From Betaproteobacteria bacterium (GTDB lineage: Bacteria > Pseudomonadota > Gammaproteobacteria > Burkholderiales > UBA9220), in NCBI GenBank assembly GCA_020061285.1, contig JAGUYQ010000109.1, positions 1 through 6,273 on the forward strand: a DNA stretch of 6,273 nucleotides, written 5' to 3'. Under the pieces are notes generated by a model. The model ran no database searches, had not been told where the DNA came from, and was given only the letters and a program-made list of their open reading frames with translations. Position 1 is the stretch's first letter. Every line of letters begins with the position of its first letter. Of this stretch, positions 1 through 6,273 are shown one piece after another. A program made the position numbers and the translations under genes.

Positions 1-469
1 CGTGGCGGGAGCCTGGCTGATGACCCGGCGCGCCCTCGCTGCCCTCTACGGCGACACCGTGCCGGAGCGGGGCGGAATCCGGGTGGCATTCCGCGACAAG
101 CAGGAAGACGGCGTCACCGGCGTGATCGCCAACGTGGTGAGCCTTCTCACGGGAGCGGCGGCGGAAGGCGGATTCAAGGGCATCGGCGGTCGCCACGGCC
201 GCCGCGGCCTACTGCGCTTCGGTGAGCCCATGGAAGGGGAAATCCGCTTTGCCCGGCTGGACAATGGTGCCGCCGTGGAAACCGCCTACCACCCGCAGCT
301 CGTCCCCCCCCTGCCCGAAATGGGCATGCTGATGCAGAAAATCCAGGCCGGTTCAGCCAGCGCGGAGGAACAGCGGGAATTCGGACGTTTGTGGCAGGAA
401 CGGGTGAAGCGCCTGCTCATCGGCCACGGCGAGGCGCCGGAACTGGTCAGCCTAAACGCCGGGCCCTGA
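1..469 (+). CDS. FmdE-like protein, 3' part (5' end outside window)
   Basis: The reading frame is open from the left edge to the TGA at 467-469, giving about 155 visible residues. The first in-frame GTG (base 2) is probably an internal valine, because the fragment opens directly in a conserved-looking helix (AGAWLMTRRALAALYG). It continues with PERGGIRV, a glycine-rich stretch (DDGVTG-like, GGFKGIGGRHGRRGLL) and an AYHP segment. From memory this resembles proteins of the FmdE family (named after subunit E of formylmethanofuran dehydrogenase), in which a Cys/His metal-binding motif lies just upstream of such a helix; that part is outside the window. Many bacterial family members have no known role in methanofuran chemistry, so no reaction is assigned. 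The tail after about residue 110 is charged and helical (SAEEQREFGRLWQERVKRLL). A hairpin at 582-604 may end its transcript. The coding call is firm; the family call is moderate. Confidence 0.55.
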   Translation, partial: VAGAWLMTRRALAALYGDTVPERGGIRVAFRDKQEDGVTGVIANVVSLLTGAAAEGGFKGIGGRHGRRGLLRFGEPMEGEIRFARLDNGAAVETAYHPQLVPPLPEMGMLMQKIQAGSASAEEQREFGRLWQERVKRLLIGHGEAPELVSLNAGP

Positions 470-581
470 CGGAATTAGGCTTTCGCCGCCACCGGGGGCG
501 CCGTCATCTCCTCCTGTCGCCATATGGCCGCATTCAATCGAAGGCCAGCATTCACCGTTTAGAGCGGGGACAGCGGCAAGG

Positions 582-612
582 GCGGCGTTGAGGCGCAACG
601 CCGCTTGTGTTA
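582..612 (+). terminator. Hairpin, possible intrinsic terminator of the FmdE-like gene
   Basis: GCGGCGTTG (582-590) and CAACGCCGC (596-604) form a perfect 9-bp, GC-rich stem with a 5-base loop. The stem is followed by TTGTGTT, which is T-rich but not a clean U tract. It lies 113 bases after the stop of the upstream gene and before the likely TTG start of the ThDP gene, so termination of the upstream transcript is the natural reading. A role in the leader of the next gene is possible. The rest of the 470-690 gap shows no ORF of note and no convincing promoter. Confidence 0.45.
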
Positions 613-690
613 AAAAGAGCCCTCTTCAACGGCTGTCCTGCACGGGGTGCTGCAAGCAAACCCGGCGGCTTCGGAAATGGATACGGTGTC

Positions 691-2352
691 TTGAAAATAG
701 CAGTCAGTGAACTGATCGTCAGGTTCATGGAGCGCCTGGACCTCACCCATGTATTCGGCATGCCCGGCGCCCATATCCTGCCGGTGTACGACAGCCTGTA
801 CGACTCCAGGATCAAGACCGTGCTGGTGAAGCACGAGCAGGGAGCGGCCTTCATGGCCGGCGGCTATGCGCGGGCGACCGGGAAGATCGCGGCCTGCATC
901 ACCACGGCGGGGCCCGGCGCCACCAACCTGGTGACCGGGATCGCCAATGCCTATGCGGACAAGCAGCCGGTGCTGGTCATCACCGGCGAAACCTCCACCC
1001 AGTTTTTCGGCAAGGGCGGGCTGCAGGAGAGTTCCGGCGAGGGCGGCAGCATCGATCAGGTCACGCTGTTCGCCGGCATCACGCGCTACCACAAGCTGAT
1101 CGAACGCACGGACTACCTGCCCACGGTGCTGAACCAGGCGGCCAAGCACCTGCTTTCCCGAACCCCCGGCCCGGTGGTGTTGAGCTTCCCCCATAACGTG
1201 CAGAAGGAACTGGTGGACGCCTCCATCCTGGACCAGATTTCCTTCACGCCCATGAAGGGCGAATGCGTCCTCGCCGAGCAGTACATCGACAAGAGCGTGG
1301 CGCTGATCCGCGCATCGAAGCGTCCCCTGATTATCGCCGGCTACGGCTGCATCCAGGCCGGCGCCCAGGAACGCCTGCGCCGCATCAGCGAGCGTCTTAA
1401 TATTCCGGTGGCCAGCAGCCTCAAGGCCAAGGGCGCCATCGACGAACGCTCCTCCCTGGCCCTGGGCAGCCTCGGCGTCACCTCCGGCGGTTACGCCATG
1501 CGTTACCTGGAACAGGAAGCCGACCTGGTGCTGGTGCTGGGGGCGGGGTTCAACGAACGGACCAGCTATGTCTGGGACAGGAAGCTGTTGGCGGGCAAGA
1601 AACTCATCCAGGTGGACATCAGCGCCCAGCAACTGGAAAAGGTCTTCTGCGCCGACCTGGCAATCCAGGCCGACCTCGGCGCCTACCTGCAAGCCCTGGA
1701 TTCAGCCCTTGAGGCACTGCCGGCAAAAGGCCCCGTGGATATCGCCGCCTTCATCTCGGCCGCCCAAGCCCAGGCCGAGACCGCCGGCGAGACCATCTTC
1801 AACCGCCAGTTCGACCACGTACGCGCCTTTTACACCTGGCTGGAGCAACGGTTTCCCGACGGCCTGGCCATGTTCGACGACAACATCGTTTTCGCCCAGA
1901 ACTTCTACCGGGTGTCCGCCCAGGACCGTTATTACCCCAACACCGGCATCTCCTCCCTGGGCCATGCCATCCCGGCGGCCATCGGCGCCGGCTGCGAAGT
2001 CGAGCGCCCCCTGTTCGCCATGATCGGCGACGGCGGCTTCCAGATGTGCGCCATGGAGATCATGACGGCGGTCAATTACGGCATCCCGCTGAACATCGTC
2101 CTGTTCAACAACAACACCATGGGCCTGATCCGCAAGAACCAGCACCACCTTTACCGGGACCGTTTCATCGACTGCGATTTCGCCAACCCGGACTACGGGC
2201 TGCTGGCGCAATCCTTCGGTATCCGGCATTGCCGGGTGGAGAATGAAGAAGACTTGGCGAAGCTGGAGACGGTCGATTTCCGCCACGGCATCACTCTCAT
2301 CGAGATCACCCTCGACCAGGATGCATACCCGAATTATTCCTCAAGACGCTAG
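691..2352 (+). CDS. Thiamine-diphosphate-dependent enzyme, acetolactate synthase-like (substrate unknown)
   Basis: This is a 553-residue ThDP enzyme with the usual three-domain order. The N-terminal pyrimidine-binding domain (about 1-170) has FGMPGAHILPVYD near residue 22 and KHEQGAAFMAGGYARATG, whose Glu49 is the expected cofactor-activating glutamate, followed by TTAGPGATNLVTGIANAYAD. A central Rossmann-like domain (about 190-330) contains RPLIIAGYG. The C-terminal pyrophosphate domain has the Mg/ThDP motif GDGGF (446-450) and NNN (473-475). Acetolactate synthases normally read GMVxQWQ after this motif; here it is GLIRKNQ, with Asn483 in place of the tryptophan linked to 2-ketobutyrate preference. 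That is closer to glyoxylate carboligase (GLIRQ-Q), but glyoxylate carboligase lacks the catalytic Glu, which is present here. No small regulatory subunit follows. The TTG at 691 is preferred because family proteins begin near xKIAVSELIVRF; the GTG at 607 would add 28 unconserved-looking residues and abuts a hairpin. FAD use cannot be decided. A carboligase or decarboxylase is likely. Confidence 0.88.
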   Translation: MKIAVSELIVRFMERLDLTHVFGMPGAHILPVYDSLYDSRIKTVLVKHEQGAAFMAGGYARATGKIAACITTAGPGATNLVTGIANAYADKQPVLVITGETSTQFFGKGGLQESSGEGGSIDQVTLFAGITRYHKLIERTDYLPTVLNQAAKHLLSRTPGPVVLSFPHNVQKELVDASILDQISFTPMKGECVLAEQYIDKSVALIRASKRPLIIAGYGCIQAGAQERLRRISERLNIPVASSLKAKGAIDERSSLALGSLGVTSGGYAMRYLEQEADLVLVLGAGFNERTSYVWDRKLLAGKKLIQVDISAQQLEKVFCADLAIQADLGAYLQALDSALEALPAKGPVDIAAFISAAQAQAETAGETIFNRQFDHVRAFYTWLEQRFPDGLAMFDDNIVFAQNFYRVSAQDRYYPNTGISSLGHAIPAAIGAGCEVERPLFAMIGDGGFQMCAMEIMTAVNYGIPLNIVLFNNNTMGLIRKNQHHLYRDRFIDCDFANPDYGLLAQSFGIRHCRVENEEDLAKLETVDFRHGITLIEITLDQDAYPNYSSRR

Positions 2353-2465
2353 TCGCCCCTAACTGATTTCACTATGGATTGCTCGCCGAGTCTCCGAATA
2401 TCCCAAGCATGGCCGCGGCTTCCCCTCATCTCCGGCCATTCTCCCGATGTGAGAAGGAGGAACAG

Positions 2466-2500
2466 CCCCTCTCCCTTTGGGAGAGGGGTGGGGGTGAGGG
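2466..2500 (+). repeat. GC-rich intergenic hairpin repeat, copy 1
   Basis: CCCCTCTCCC (2466-2475) and GGGAGAGGGG (2479-2488) form a perfect 10-bp stem around TTT, followed by the tail TGGGGGTGAGGG. The same hairpin-plus-G-rich-tail design occurs twice at 4361-4452. Repeats of this look, which translate as PLPKGEG or SPLEGEG in stray ORFs, are widespread between genes in Pseudomonadota (recalled, not searched). It lies between the ThDP gene and the GT-like gene and could terminate or attenuate read-through. No U tract follows. The rest of the 2353-2540 gap shows no gene. Confidence 0.75.
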
Positions 2501-2540
2501 ACAATCGCTTCCATATCTGCCATAGGGGTGACCTGGGTTC

Positions 2541-4355
2541 ATGACGGTCCATCTTGCGGAATGCATTGCCCGCTACCATTCCGCCATCCCCGGCCTGGCC
2601 GAAATCGGTGCGCAACTGGCCGAACCGGCTACACTCGACGAACTCATCGAGAGTTACGAACAGTGCTATCCCCTGCTGGAAAAGGCGATGTGGTCGCCTG
2701 GGGCAGATTTAGCACCCCTACTGACCGGCTACCAGGCCCTGTTCCGCGAGCAGGAGGCGCTGATCCGGCAGCGGGGGGATGACGACCGCCACCATTTCAT
2801 CCTCGGCATCCCCATTGCCGACCGCCCGCCCCACCTGCGGGCCTGCCTGGAAAGCATTTACCGGATTTGCATCCTGTTCGGCTACGGCGGGCAGACCAAC
2901 GGCGTGTGGGACAAGATCACGGTCGTCGTCGCCGAAGACAGCCGCGACGAGCGCAACATCCGCCGCCACCAAGAACTGGTGGAGGAATACCGGCAGAAAG
3001 GCCTGCAGGTCTTCCATTTCGGCCTGGACGAGCAGTACGAACTGCTGCATTCCCTCCCCGCCGAGAAGCGCGAACAACTGGGCCATCTGCTCACCACCCA
3101 GCCCAGGGACAAGTTCTACCGCAAGGGCCAGGCCGCCAACCGCAACTTGAGCTACCTGAAGTTCCTGCAATTGACGGAAAACAAGGACCGGACCCTCTAC
3201 TACTTGGTGGACAGCGACCAGCATTTTTGCGTGAACCGGAAGACCGAATCCGGCGAAGAGGCTGTGTACGCGCTGAACTATTTCCACGCCATCGACCGGA
3301 TTTTCCGCACCACCGACACCCTGATGCTTACCGGCAAGCTGGTGGGGGACCCGCCCGTCTCCCCCTCGGTGATGGCCGCCAATTTCCTCGACGACGTGAC
3401 GGCCTTCTTTGCCCGCCTCTCCACCTTGTCCGGCGATGAGGCCTGCCAATTTCACGGCCCCCAGGGACCCCTTCCGGGGGACGCCGCCTACCACGACCTG
3501 GCCGGGCTGTTCGGCTTCGACAACCAGGCGGCCACCTTCCCCTACCAGTGCCGGCTTTCCGGGGAACACGACCATAGCGCCTGCCTCAAGGATTTCGCCG
3601 GGCAGCTCAACGCCTTTTTCTTCGGCGAGCATCTCACCCGCAAGACCTGGTTTTCCTACGGCAGCGGCTTCACCCAGCTCGTTCCGGCGCGGACGGTCTA
3701 TCCCGGCAACTACATCGTCAACCATGCCGGGCTGAAATACGTCATCCCCTTCGGGCATTTGCGTTTAAGAATGTCCGGCCCCACCGCCGGCCGGCTGATC
3801 GCCGCCGAGATCGGGGGGCGTTTCGCCTCCTTCAACATGCCCAACCTGCACCGCCGTACTACCGAGGCGGGATTGGACGACGATTTCCGCCCCGGCGTGG
3901 AATTGGATAGGGAACAGCAAAGCGTCGATTTGTCCGACGAATTCGAGCGCCAATTCTTCGGCGACCTGATGCTGTTCTCCACCGAGGAACTGGTCAAGCA
4001 GGTGGACGTGAATCAGCCCTTCGCCCGAGAGGCAATCGAGACGGTCATGGCACGGAAAGAGGCCGAACTGCTGGCCCTCTACCGGCAAAAGCACGAGGCC
4101 ATCGCCGCCCGAAACCGGCAGTTGCACGACCTGGTGTTCAACGCCGGGCATTGGTGGCGGAACTCGCCCGATCTGGCGGGGGCGTTGCGCCAAGTCCAGG
4201 CCTTCATCGGCAATATCGAGCGCAATTTCGGCGAACACGCCCCGGCCTGGGGCCAAATCCAGTCAGCCGAGCATCGCGCCCGGCGCAAACGGCAGATCGT
4301 CGAGGCCTTGATGAATTACCGGGCGGAGCGGGATGCCTGGGATAGCCTTTTCTGA
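2541..4355 (+). CDS. Large protein with a glycosyltransferase GT-A-like core
   Basis: This is a 604-residue protein with no signal peptide or membrane segment, so probably cytoplasmic. Residues 1-80 are a helical, acidic N-terminal region. A GT-A-type nucleotide-sugar-binding pattern follows. HHFILGIPIADRPPHLRACL (84-103) resembles the first strand and helix of family-2-like transferases. VVVAEDSRDE (128-137) matches the usual acidic second-strand position. GQAANRNLSYLK (196-207) matches the G-x-A-x-RN helix. YYLVDSDQHF (220-229) supplies a DxD-like DSD (224-226), which normally binds metal and sugar nucleotide. The middle part (230-490) is not recognised. The C-terminus (about 490-604) is charged and helical, with coiled-coil character (ARKEAELLALYRQKHEAIAA). 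The ATG start has an AGGGG 12 bases upstream, slightly far for a ribosome site. Sugar donor and acceptor are unknown; a glycan-building role is inferred from the neighbouring sulfotransferase. Coding is certain; the glycosyltransferase call rests on motif shape only. Confidence 0.6.
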   Translation: MTVHLAECIARYHSAIPGLAEIGAQLAEPATLDELIESYEQCYPLLEKAMWSPGADLAPLLTGYQALFREQEALIRQRGDDDRHHFILGIPIADRPPHLRACLESIYRICILFGYGGQTNGVWDKITVVVAEDSRDERNIRRHQELVEEYRQKGLQVFHFGLDEQYELLHSLPAEKREQLGHLLTTQPRDKFYRKGQAANRNLSYLKFLQLTENKDRTLYYLVDSDQHFCVNRKTESGEEAVYALNYFHAIDRIFRTTDTLMLTGKLVGDPPVSPSVMAANFLDDVTAFFARLSTLSGDEACQFHGPQGPLPGDAAYHDLAGLFGFDNQAATFPYQCRLSGEHDHSACLKDFAGQLNAFFFGEHLTRKTWFSYGSGFTQLVPARTVYPGNYIVNHAGLKYVIPFGHLRLRMSGPTAGRLIAAEIGGRFASFNMPNLHRRTTEAGLDDDFRPGVELDREQQSVDLSDEFERQFFGDLMLFSTEELVKQVDVNQPFAREAIETVMARKEAELLALYRQKHEAIAARNRQLHDLVFNAGHWWRNSPDLAGALRQVQAFIGNIERNFGEHAPAWGQIQSAEHRARRKRQIVEALMNYRAERDAWDSLF

Positions 4356-4360
4356 GAACA

Positions 4361-4398
4361 CCCCCTCCCCCCTTGAGGGGGAGGGCGGGGGAGAGGGG
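4361..4398 (+). repeat. GC-rich intergenic hairpin repeat, copy 2
   Basis: CCCTCCCCC (4363-4371) pairs with GGGGGAGGG (4377-4385) around a CTTGA loop, followed by a CGGGGGAGAGGGG tail. This is the layout of the copy at 2466-2500, in the same orientation. It starts five bases after the stop of the GT-like gene and is a plausible end of that transcript. The arms differ from those of the other copies, but each arm still pairs with its partner. Confidence 0.7.
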
Positions 4399-4412
4399 CA
4401 TAAAAACATATC

Positions 4413-5210
4413 TTACCCCTCTCCCTGGCCCTCTCCCTCAAGGGGAGAGGGGACTAAACCGATTGCTTCCCAGTCCCCGACAAGCGAATCCGCCGCATTC
4501 GCGATCATCTCCCGCCGGCATTCCCGGTAAACTTCCCGTGCCGCATTCAGCACATCCTGCGGTATCGAGACATGGGAATAATCGCTCGGCGTCCGGTCGA
4601 TGACCCCGCTATGAATGCGCTCGGACGAATCGCCCTTGCGGGGTTTGCCGGTATGGCTGAAGAGCTGATAGCGCTCGCTCAAAGGCGAATCCAGTTCCAG
4701 CCAATCCGACAGCTTGGGCAGCAGCCTCTCCGGCGCCCGCTGCAACAGTTCGGCGTCGAAGTAGTAATAGGGCCGATCGGCCGTCCGGCAGAAGTCAGCC
4801 AGCGCCTGGACGCGGGCGACATAGTAGTTCGCTGCCTCCACGGGAGAAGCATAAAGATCGTCGATCTCCTTCCGCGAAAACAGCGCGACGATGCTCTTGA
4901 TCGCGCACTCCGGCCCCAGCAGCGAAACCAGTATTTTCATCTCCGCCAAGCCCAAGCGCTCGGGCTTCAACGCATAGTCGTTGTGCAGCAGCTTGTCGAA
5001 CAGATAGCGGCTGTCTTCCTTGAGCGCATCGCCTTCCAAAAACACATCGAGCTGCCTGTCCAGGGAGGAAGCGTCCTCATAGCTGATGTGCATTTCGTAA
5101 TAGCCGTTGATTTGCGGGTGCGAGCCGAGAATATGCCCCGCCAAGCTGGTATAGGCGCGCATGTGGCTGAGGAGGAAAATACGGGGAAGGTGCTCAGAAG
5201 TCGTATTCAT
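4413..5210 (-). CDS. Sulfotransferase-family protein
   Basis: This 265-residue protein probably moves a sulfo group from PAPS to an unidentified acceptor. The N-terminus RIFLLSHMRAYTSLAGHILG (10-29), then SHPQINGYYEMH (30-41), matches the P-loop-like 5'-phosphosulfate region of sulfotransferases, although the usual glycine/serine-rich loop is replaced by HMRAYTS. PVEAANYYVARVQAL (123-137) and YYYFDAELLQRAPERLLPKL (148-167) fit the family's later helices. PLSERYQLFSHTGKPRKGDS (176-195), then SERIHSGVI (196-204), fits the C-terminal loop that contacts PAPS (RKG-x-D). There is no signal peptide or membrane segment. The ATG at 5210 keeps ten residues before the first strand; no good ribosome site is visible, only a weak GGA. 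The last 12 residues (PSPLEGEGQGEG) are encoded by an intergenic repeat and are probably not part of the ancestral domain. The gene converges on the GT-like gene, and a shared role in glycan sulfation is inferred. Confidence 0.72.
   Translation of the reverse strand: MNTTSEHLPRIFLLSHMRAYTSLAGHILGSHPQINGYYEMHISYEDASSLDRQLDVFLEGDALKEDSRYLFDKLLHNDYALKPERLGLAEMKILVSLLGPECAIKSIVALFSRKEIDDLYASPVEAANYYVARVQALADFCRTADRPYYYFDAELLQRAPERLLPKLSDWLELDSPLSERYQLFSHTGKPRKGDSSERIHSGVIDRTPSDYSHVSIPQDVLNAAREVYRECRREMIANAADSLVGDWEAIGLVPSPLEGEGQGEG
4416..4452 (-). repeat. GC-rich intergenic hairpin repeat, copy 3 (inverted)
   Basis: CCCTCTCCC (4429-4437) pairs with GGGAGAGGG (4443-4451). The tail CCCCTCTCCCTGG (4416-4428) lies on the left, so this copy faces copy 2 tail to tail. 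The two tails (4389-4398 and 4416-4425) are themselves a perfect 10-bp inverted repeat around a 17-base AT-rich spacer, so the pair could fold into one large structure between the convergent genes. It overlaps the 3' end of the sulfotransferase gene. Confidence 0.7.
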
Positions 5211-5307
5211 ATATCCAAGAGAGGCCGATCAGCCGCTTACCGCATGTCTAGCATTTGTGGAGCGGACAGCTTTGGCCTGTCCGGTTGGTCTAAATGTAGA
5301 ACCTCTC
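5211..5307. other. Spacer with inverted repeats at a base-composition change
   Basis: This 97-base gap lies between two minus-strand genes. CGGACAG (5263-5269) and CTGTCCG (5277-5283) form a 7-bp stem with a 7-base loop, without a T tract on either side, so it is a poor intrinsic terminator. An outer 8-bp inverted pair, AAGAGAGG (5217-5224) and CCTCTCTT (5302-5309), nearly brackets the gap and could be chance. GGCCGATCAGCC (5223-5234) is an imperfect palindrome 13-24 bases upstream of the sulfotransferase start and could be an operator. No convincing promoter or tRNA was seen. GC content falls to the right of this point. Confidence 0.35.
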
Positions 5308-6273
5308 TTACATGGGCAATTTCCACTCCGATGCATACTTACGGAACTTAGGAGACTCCGTCTTGGGGGGAACGTAGTACTGATCGTCAATTTGGAATCT
5401 TGCAACCATTTTGTCTCGAATACCCCCCAGTCGTTCTACTGCTGTGAGTTCGCCTACAACGTTTTTGTACAGGTTAGAGAAAGATGATGACTTGTTGATT
5501 CGAATGAATTCAGGGAGAGGAACTTTGAACTCGAACTCAGGGAACTGAGGCAATCCTTTTACTGCGGCGATCGAGTTGTATACCTTTATGAGAAAGCTAC
5601 CTTGAATGCCCTGACCGCCGTCAACGCCGTATTGCTGTTTCAGACCTTTCGACGCCCTATCAATTTCCTTCTTCCATTTTTCGACGGCCTTATTGGCATG
5701 AGCGATTCCCGATTCATCATAAGCAATACGAATCTCTCTCAAGAGTCCCCGAATATCCTGAAAGTCTTGCGTATTCCTAAGGTCTCGTGCGGCCTGAATA
5801 ACTTGGGAAATGTCTCCAGTTTGTGCCGTTAGCCACGCTGAAAAGATTGGTAGTTCAATTGATACCGCTGCGCTCCGTCCATTGTCTATGACCTCTGAGA
5901 CCGATGTGGACAGGCTTTTTGAAAGTGATGCGATTAGCTTCCCTGTGAAGTCGTGTCCATAGGCACCGGTTTTTTTCATCCAATGCACCTGATAGGCATG
6001 CCGAATTGGATGGAGAAAGGTGTCCGCTCTAAAGTATTTTGCAGCTAGGCTGTAATAAATGGACTTATAAGAAATCCAGTTTAGGGAGGCGATAAACATA
6101 TCCAGCGCCCGTGTTGTCCCGCCAAGGCCCCTATTTTCTTCTCGCTCGGCTCGTTCCATTTCTTTTCGGGAATGGACATGGCCATCGGCGCCCACCAAGG
6201 TAACATCCTTACTCCACCATCCACGCGTTTCGTTAGCATCGGCAAGCTCATTGAAAATTGCCGCGCTAACTTC
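5308..6273 (-). CDS. Unrecognised protein, 5' end outside window; probably acquired
   Basis: The minus-strand frame is open from the right edge to the TAA at 5308-5310, giving 321 visible residues. A TTG at 6198 could be read as a start, but the 25 upstream codons (EVSAAIFNELADANETRGWW, then SKDVT) look like ordinary protein and contain no stop or ATG, so the true start lies beyond the window. No family is recognised. The fragment is charged and mostly helical, with no signal peptide or clear membrane segment. It has a charged stretch near residues 34-48 (SRKEMERAEREENRG), an aromatic stretch near 65-80 (NWISYKSIYYSLAAKYF), a lysine-rich helix near 195-210 (VEKWKKEIDRASKGLKQQYG) and a C-terminus ending KYASEWKLPM. 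Base composition is much nearer 50% GC than in its neighbours and it uses many A/T-ending codons, which suggests horizontal transfer, for example an island or prophage remnant. No function is assigned. Confidence 0.75.
   Translation of the reverse strand, partial: EVSAAIFNELADANETRGWWSKDVTLVGADGHVHSRKEMERAEREENRGLGGTTRALDMFIASLNWISYKSIYYSLAAKYFRADTFLHPIRHAYQVHWMKKTGAYGHDFTGKLIASLSKSLSTSVSEVIDNGRSAAVSIELPIFSAWLTAQTGDISQVIQAARDLRNTQDFQDIRGLLREIRIAYDESGIAHANKAVEKWKKEIDRASKGLKQQYGVDGGQGIQGSFLIKVYNSIAAVKGLPQFPEFEFKVPLPEFIRINKSSSFSNLYKNVVGELTAVERLGGIRDKMVARFQIDDQYYVPPKTESPKFRKYASEWKLPM

Noticed and set aside
610..1692. A 360-codon open frame on the minus strand
   Set aside because: It lies wholly antisense to the well-supported ThDP gene, has no recognisable domain, and is the usual shadow of GC-rich codon use.
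2718..3758. A 346-codon open frame on the minus strand
   Set aside because: It is antisense to the GT-like gene, with a repetitive Val/Ala/Gly/Glu-rich composition and no domain; a shadow of the opposite strand.
4361..4452. Repeat-rich stretch considered as a CRISPR array or small gene
   Set aside because: The copies are inverted and hairpin-forming with no regular spacers, and short frames through them translate only the repeat.
5251..5270. TGTGGAGCGGACA considered as a Tn7-like transposon end
   Set aside because: It resembles a Tn7 terminus only loosely with an extra base, and no repeated binding sites, partner end or target-site duplication is visible.
5211..5310. tRNA or attachment-site remnant
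   Set aside because: No T-loop consensus or cloverleaf could be fitted on either strand.
4572..5351. A 259-codon plus-strand frame over the sulfotransferase gene
   Set aside because: The minus strand carries recognisable sulfotransferase motifs in order; the plus frame is Arg/Gln-rich with no motif and also runs into the neighbouring gene.

Overview
The window is a piece of bacterial chromosome. Most of it is GC-rich: bases 1981-2040 count 43 G/C of 60. Dense, long shadow ORFs on the opposite strand fit that composition. The GC-rich coding style and the intergenic hairpins of CCCTCTCCC/GGGAGAGGG type suggest a Pseudomonadota genome, possibly beta- or gammaproteobacterial. That is an inference from style; no marker gene is present to settle it.

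Layout, left to right. (1) Bases 1-469 hold the 3' part of a plus-strand gene resembling the FmdE family. (2) Bases 470-690 are non-coding and carry a strong hairpin at 582-604, a plausible terminator. (3) Bases 691-2352 encode a thiamine-diphosphate (ThDP) enzyme of the acetolactate synthase / glyoxylate carboligase superfamily. It probably starts at a TTG and is probably not a true acetolactate synthase. (4) Bases 2353-2540 are a spacer with one hairpin repeat. (5) Bases 2541-4355 encode a 604-residue protein with a glycosyltransferase GT-A-like core. (6) Bases 4356-4452 hold two head-on copies of the same repeat family, between convergent genes. (7) Bases 4413-5210, minus strand, encode a sulfotransferase-family protein whose last dozen residues come from the repeat. 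(8) Bases 5211-5307 are a short spacer with inverted repeats. (9) Bases 5308-6273, minus strand, hold an unrecognised, clearly less GC-rich gene (27 G/C of 60 in 5701-5760) that runs off the right edge.

How the genes might work together is inference. The ThDP enzyme, the GT-like protein and the sulfotransferase would suit a small accessory cassette that makes and decorates a surface or secreted glycan: precursor formation, sugar transfer, sulfation. They do not form one tight operon, because repeats separate them and the sulfotransferase is convergent. The right-hand gene looks acquired from elsewhere, with the change in base composition near 5211-5310.

No CRISPR array, tRNA, rRNA, transposase or integrase was found. 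No fully new system can be demonstrated here. The best leads are the unassigned ThDP/GT/sulfotransferase set and the foreign-looking gene at the right edge.
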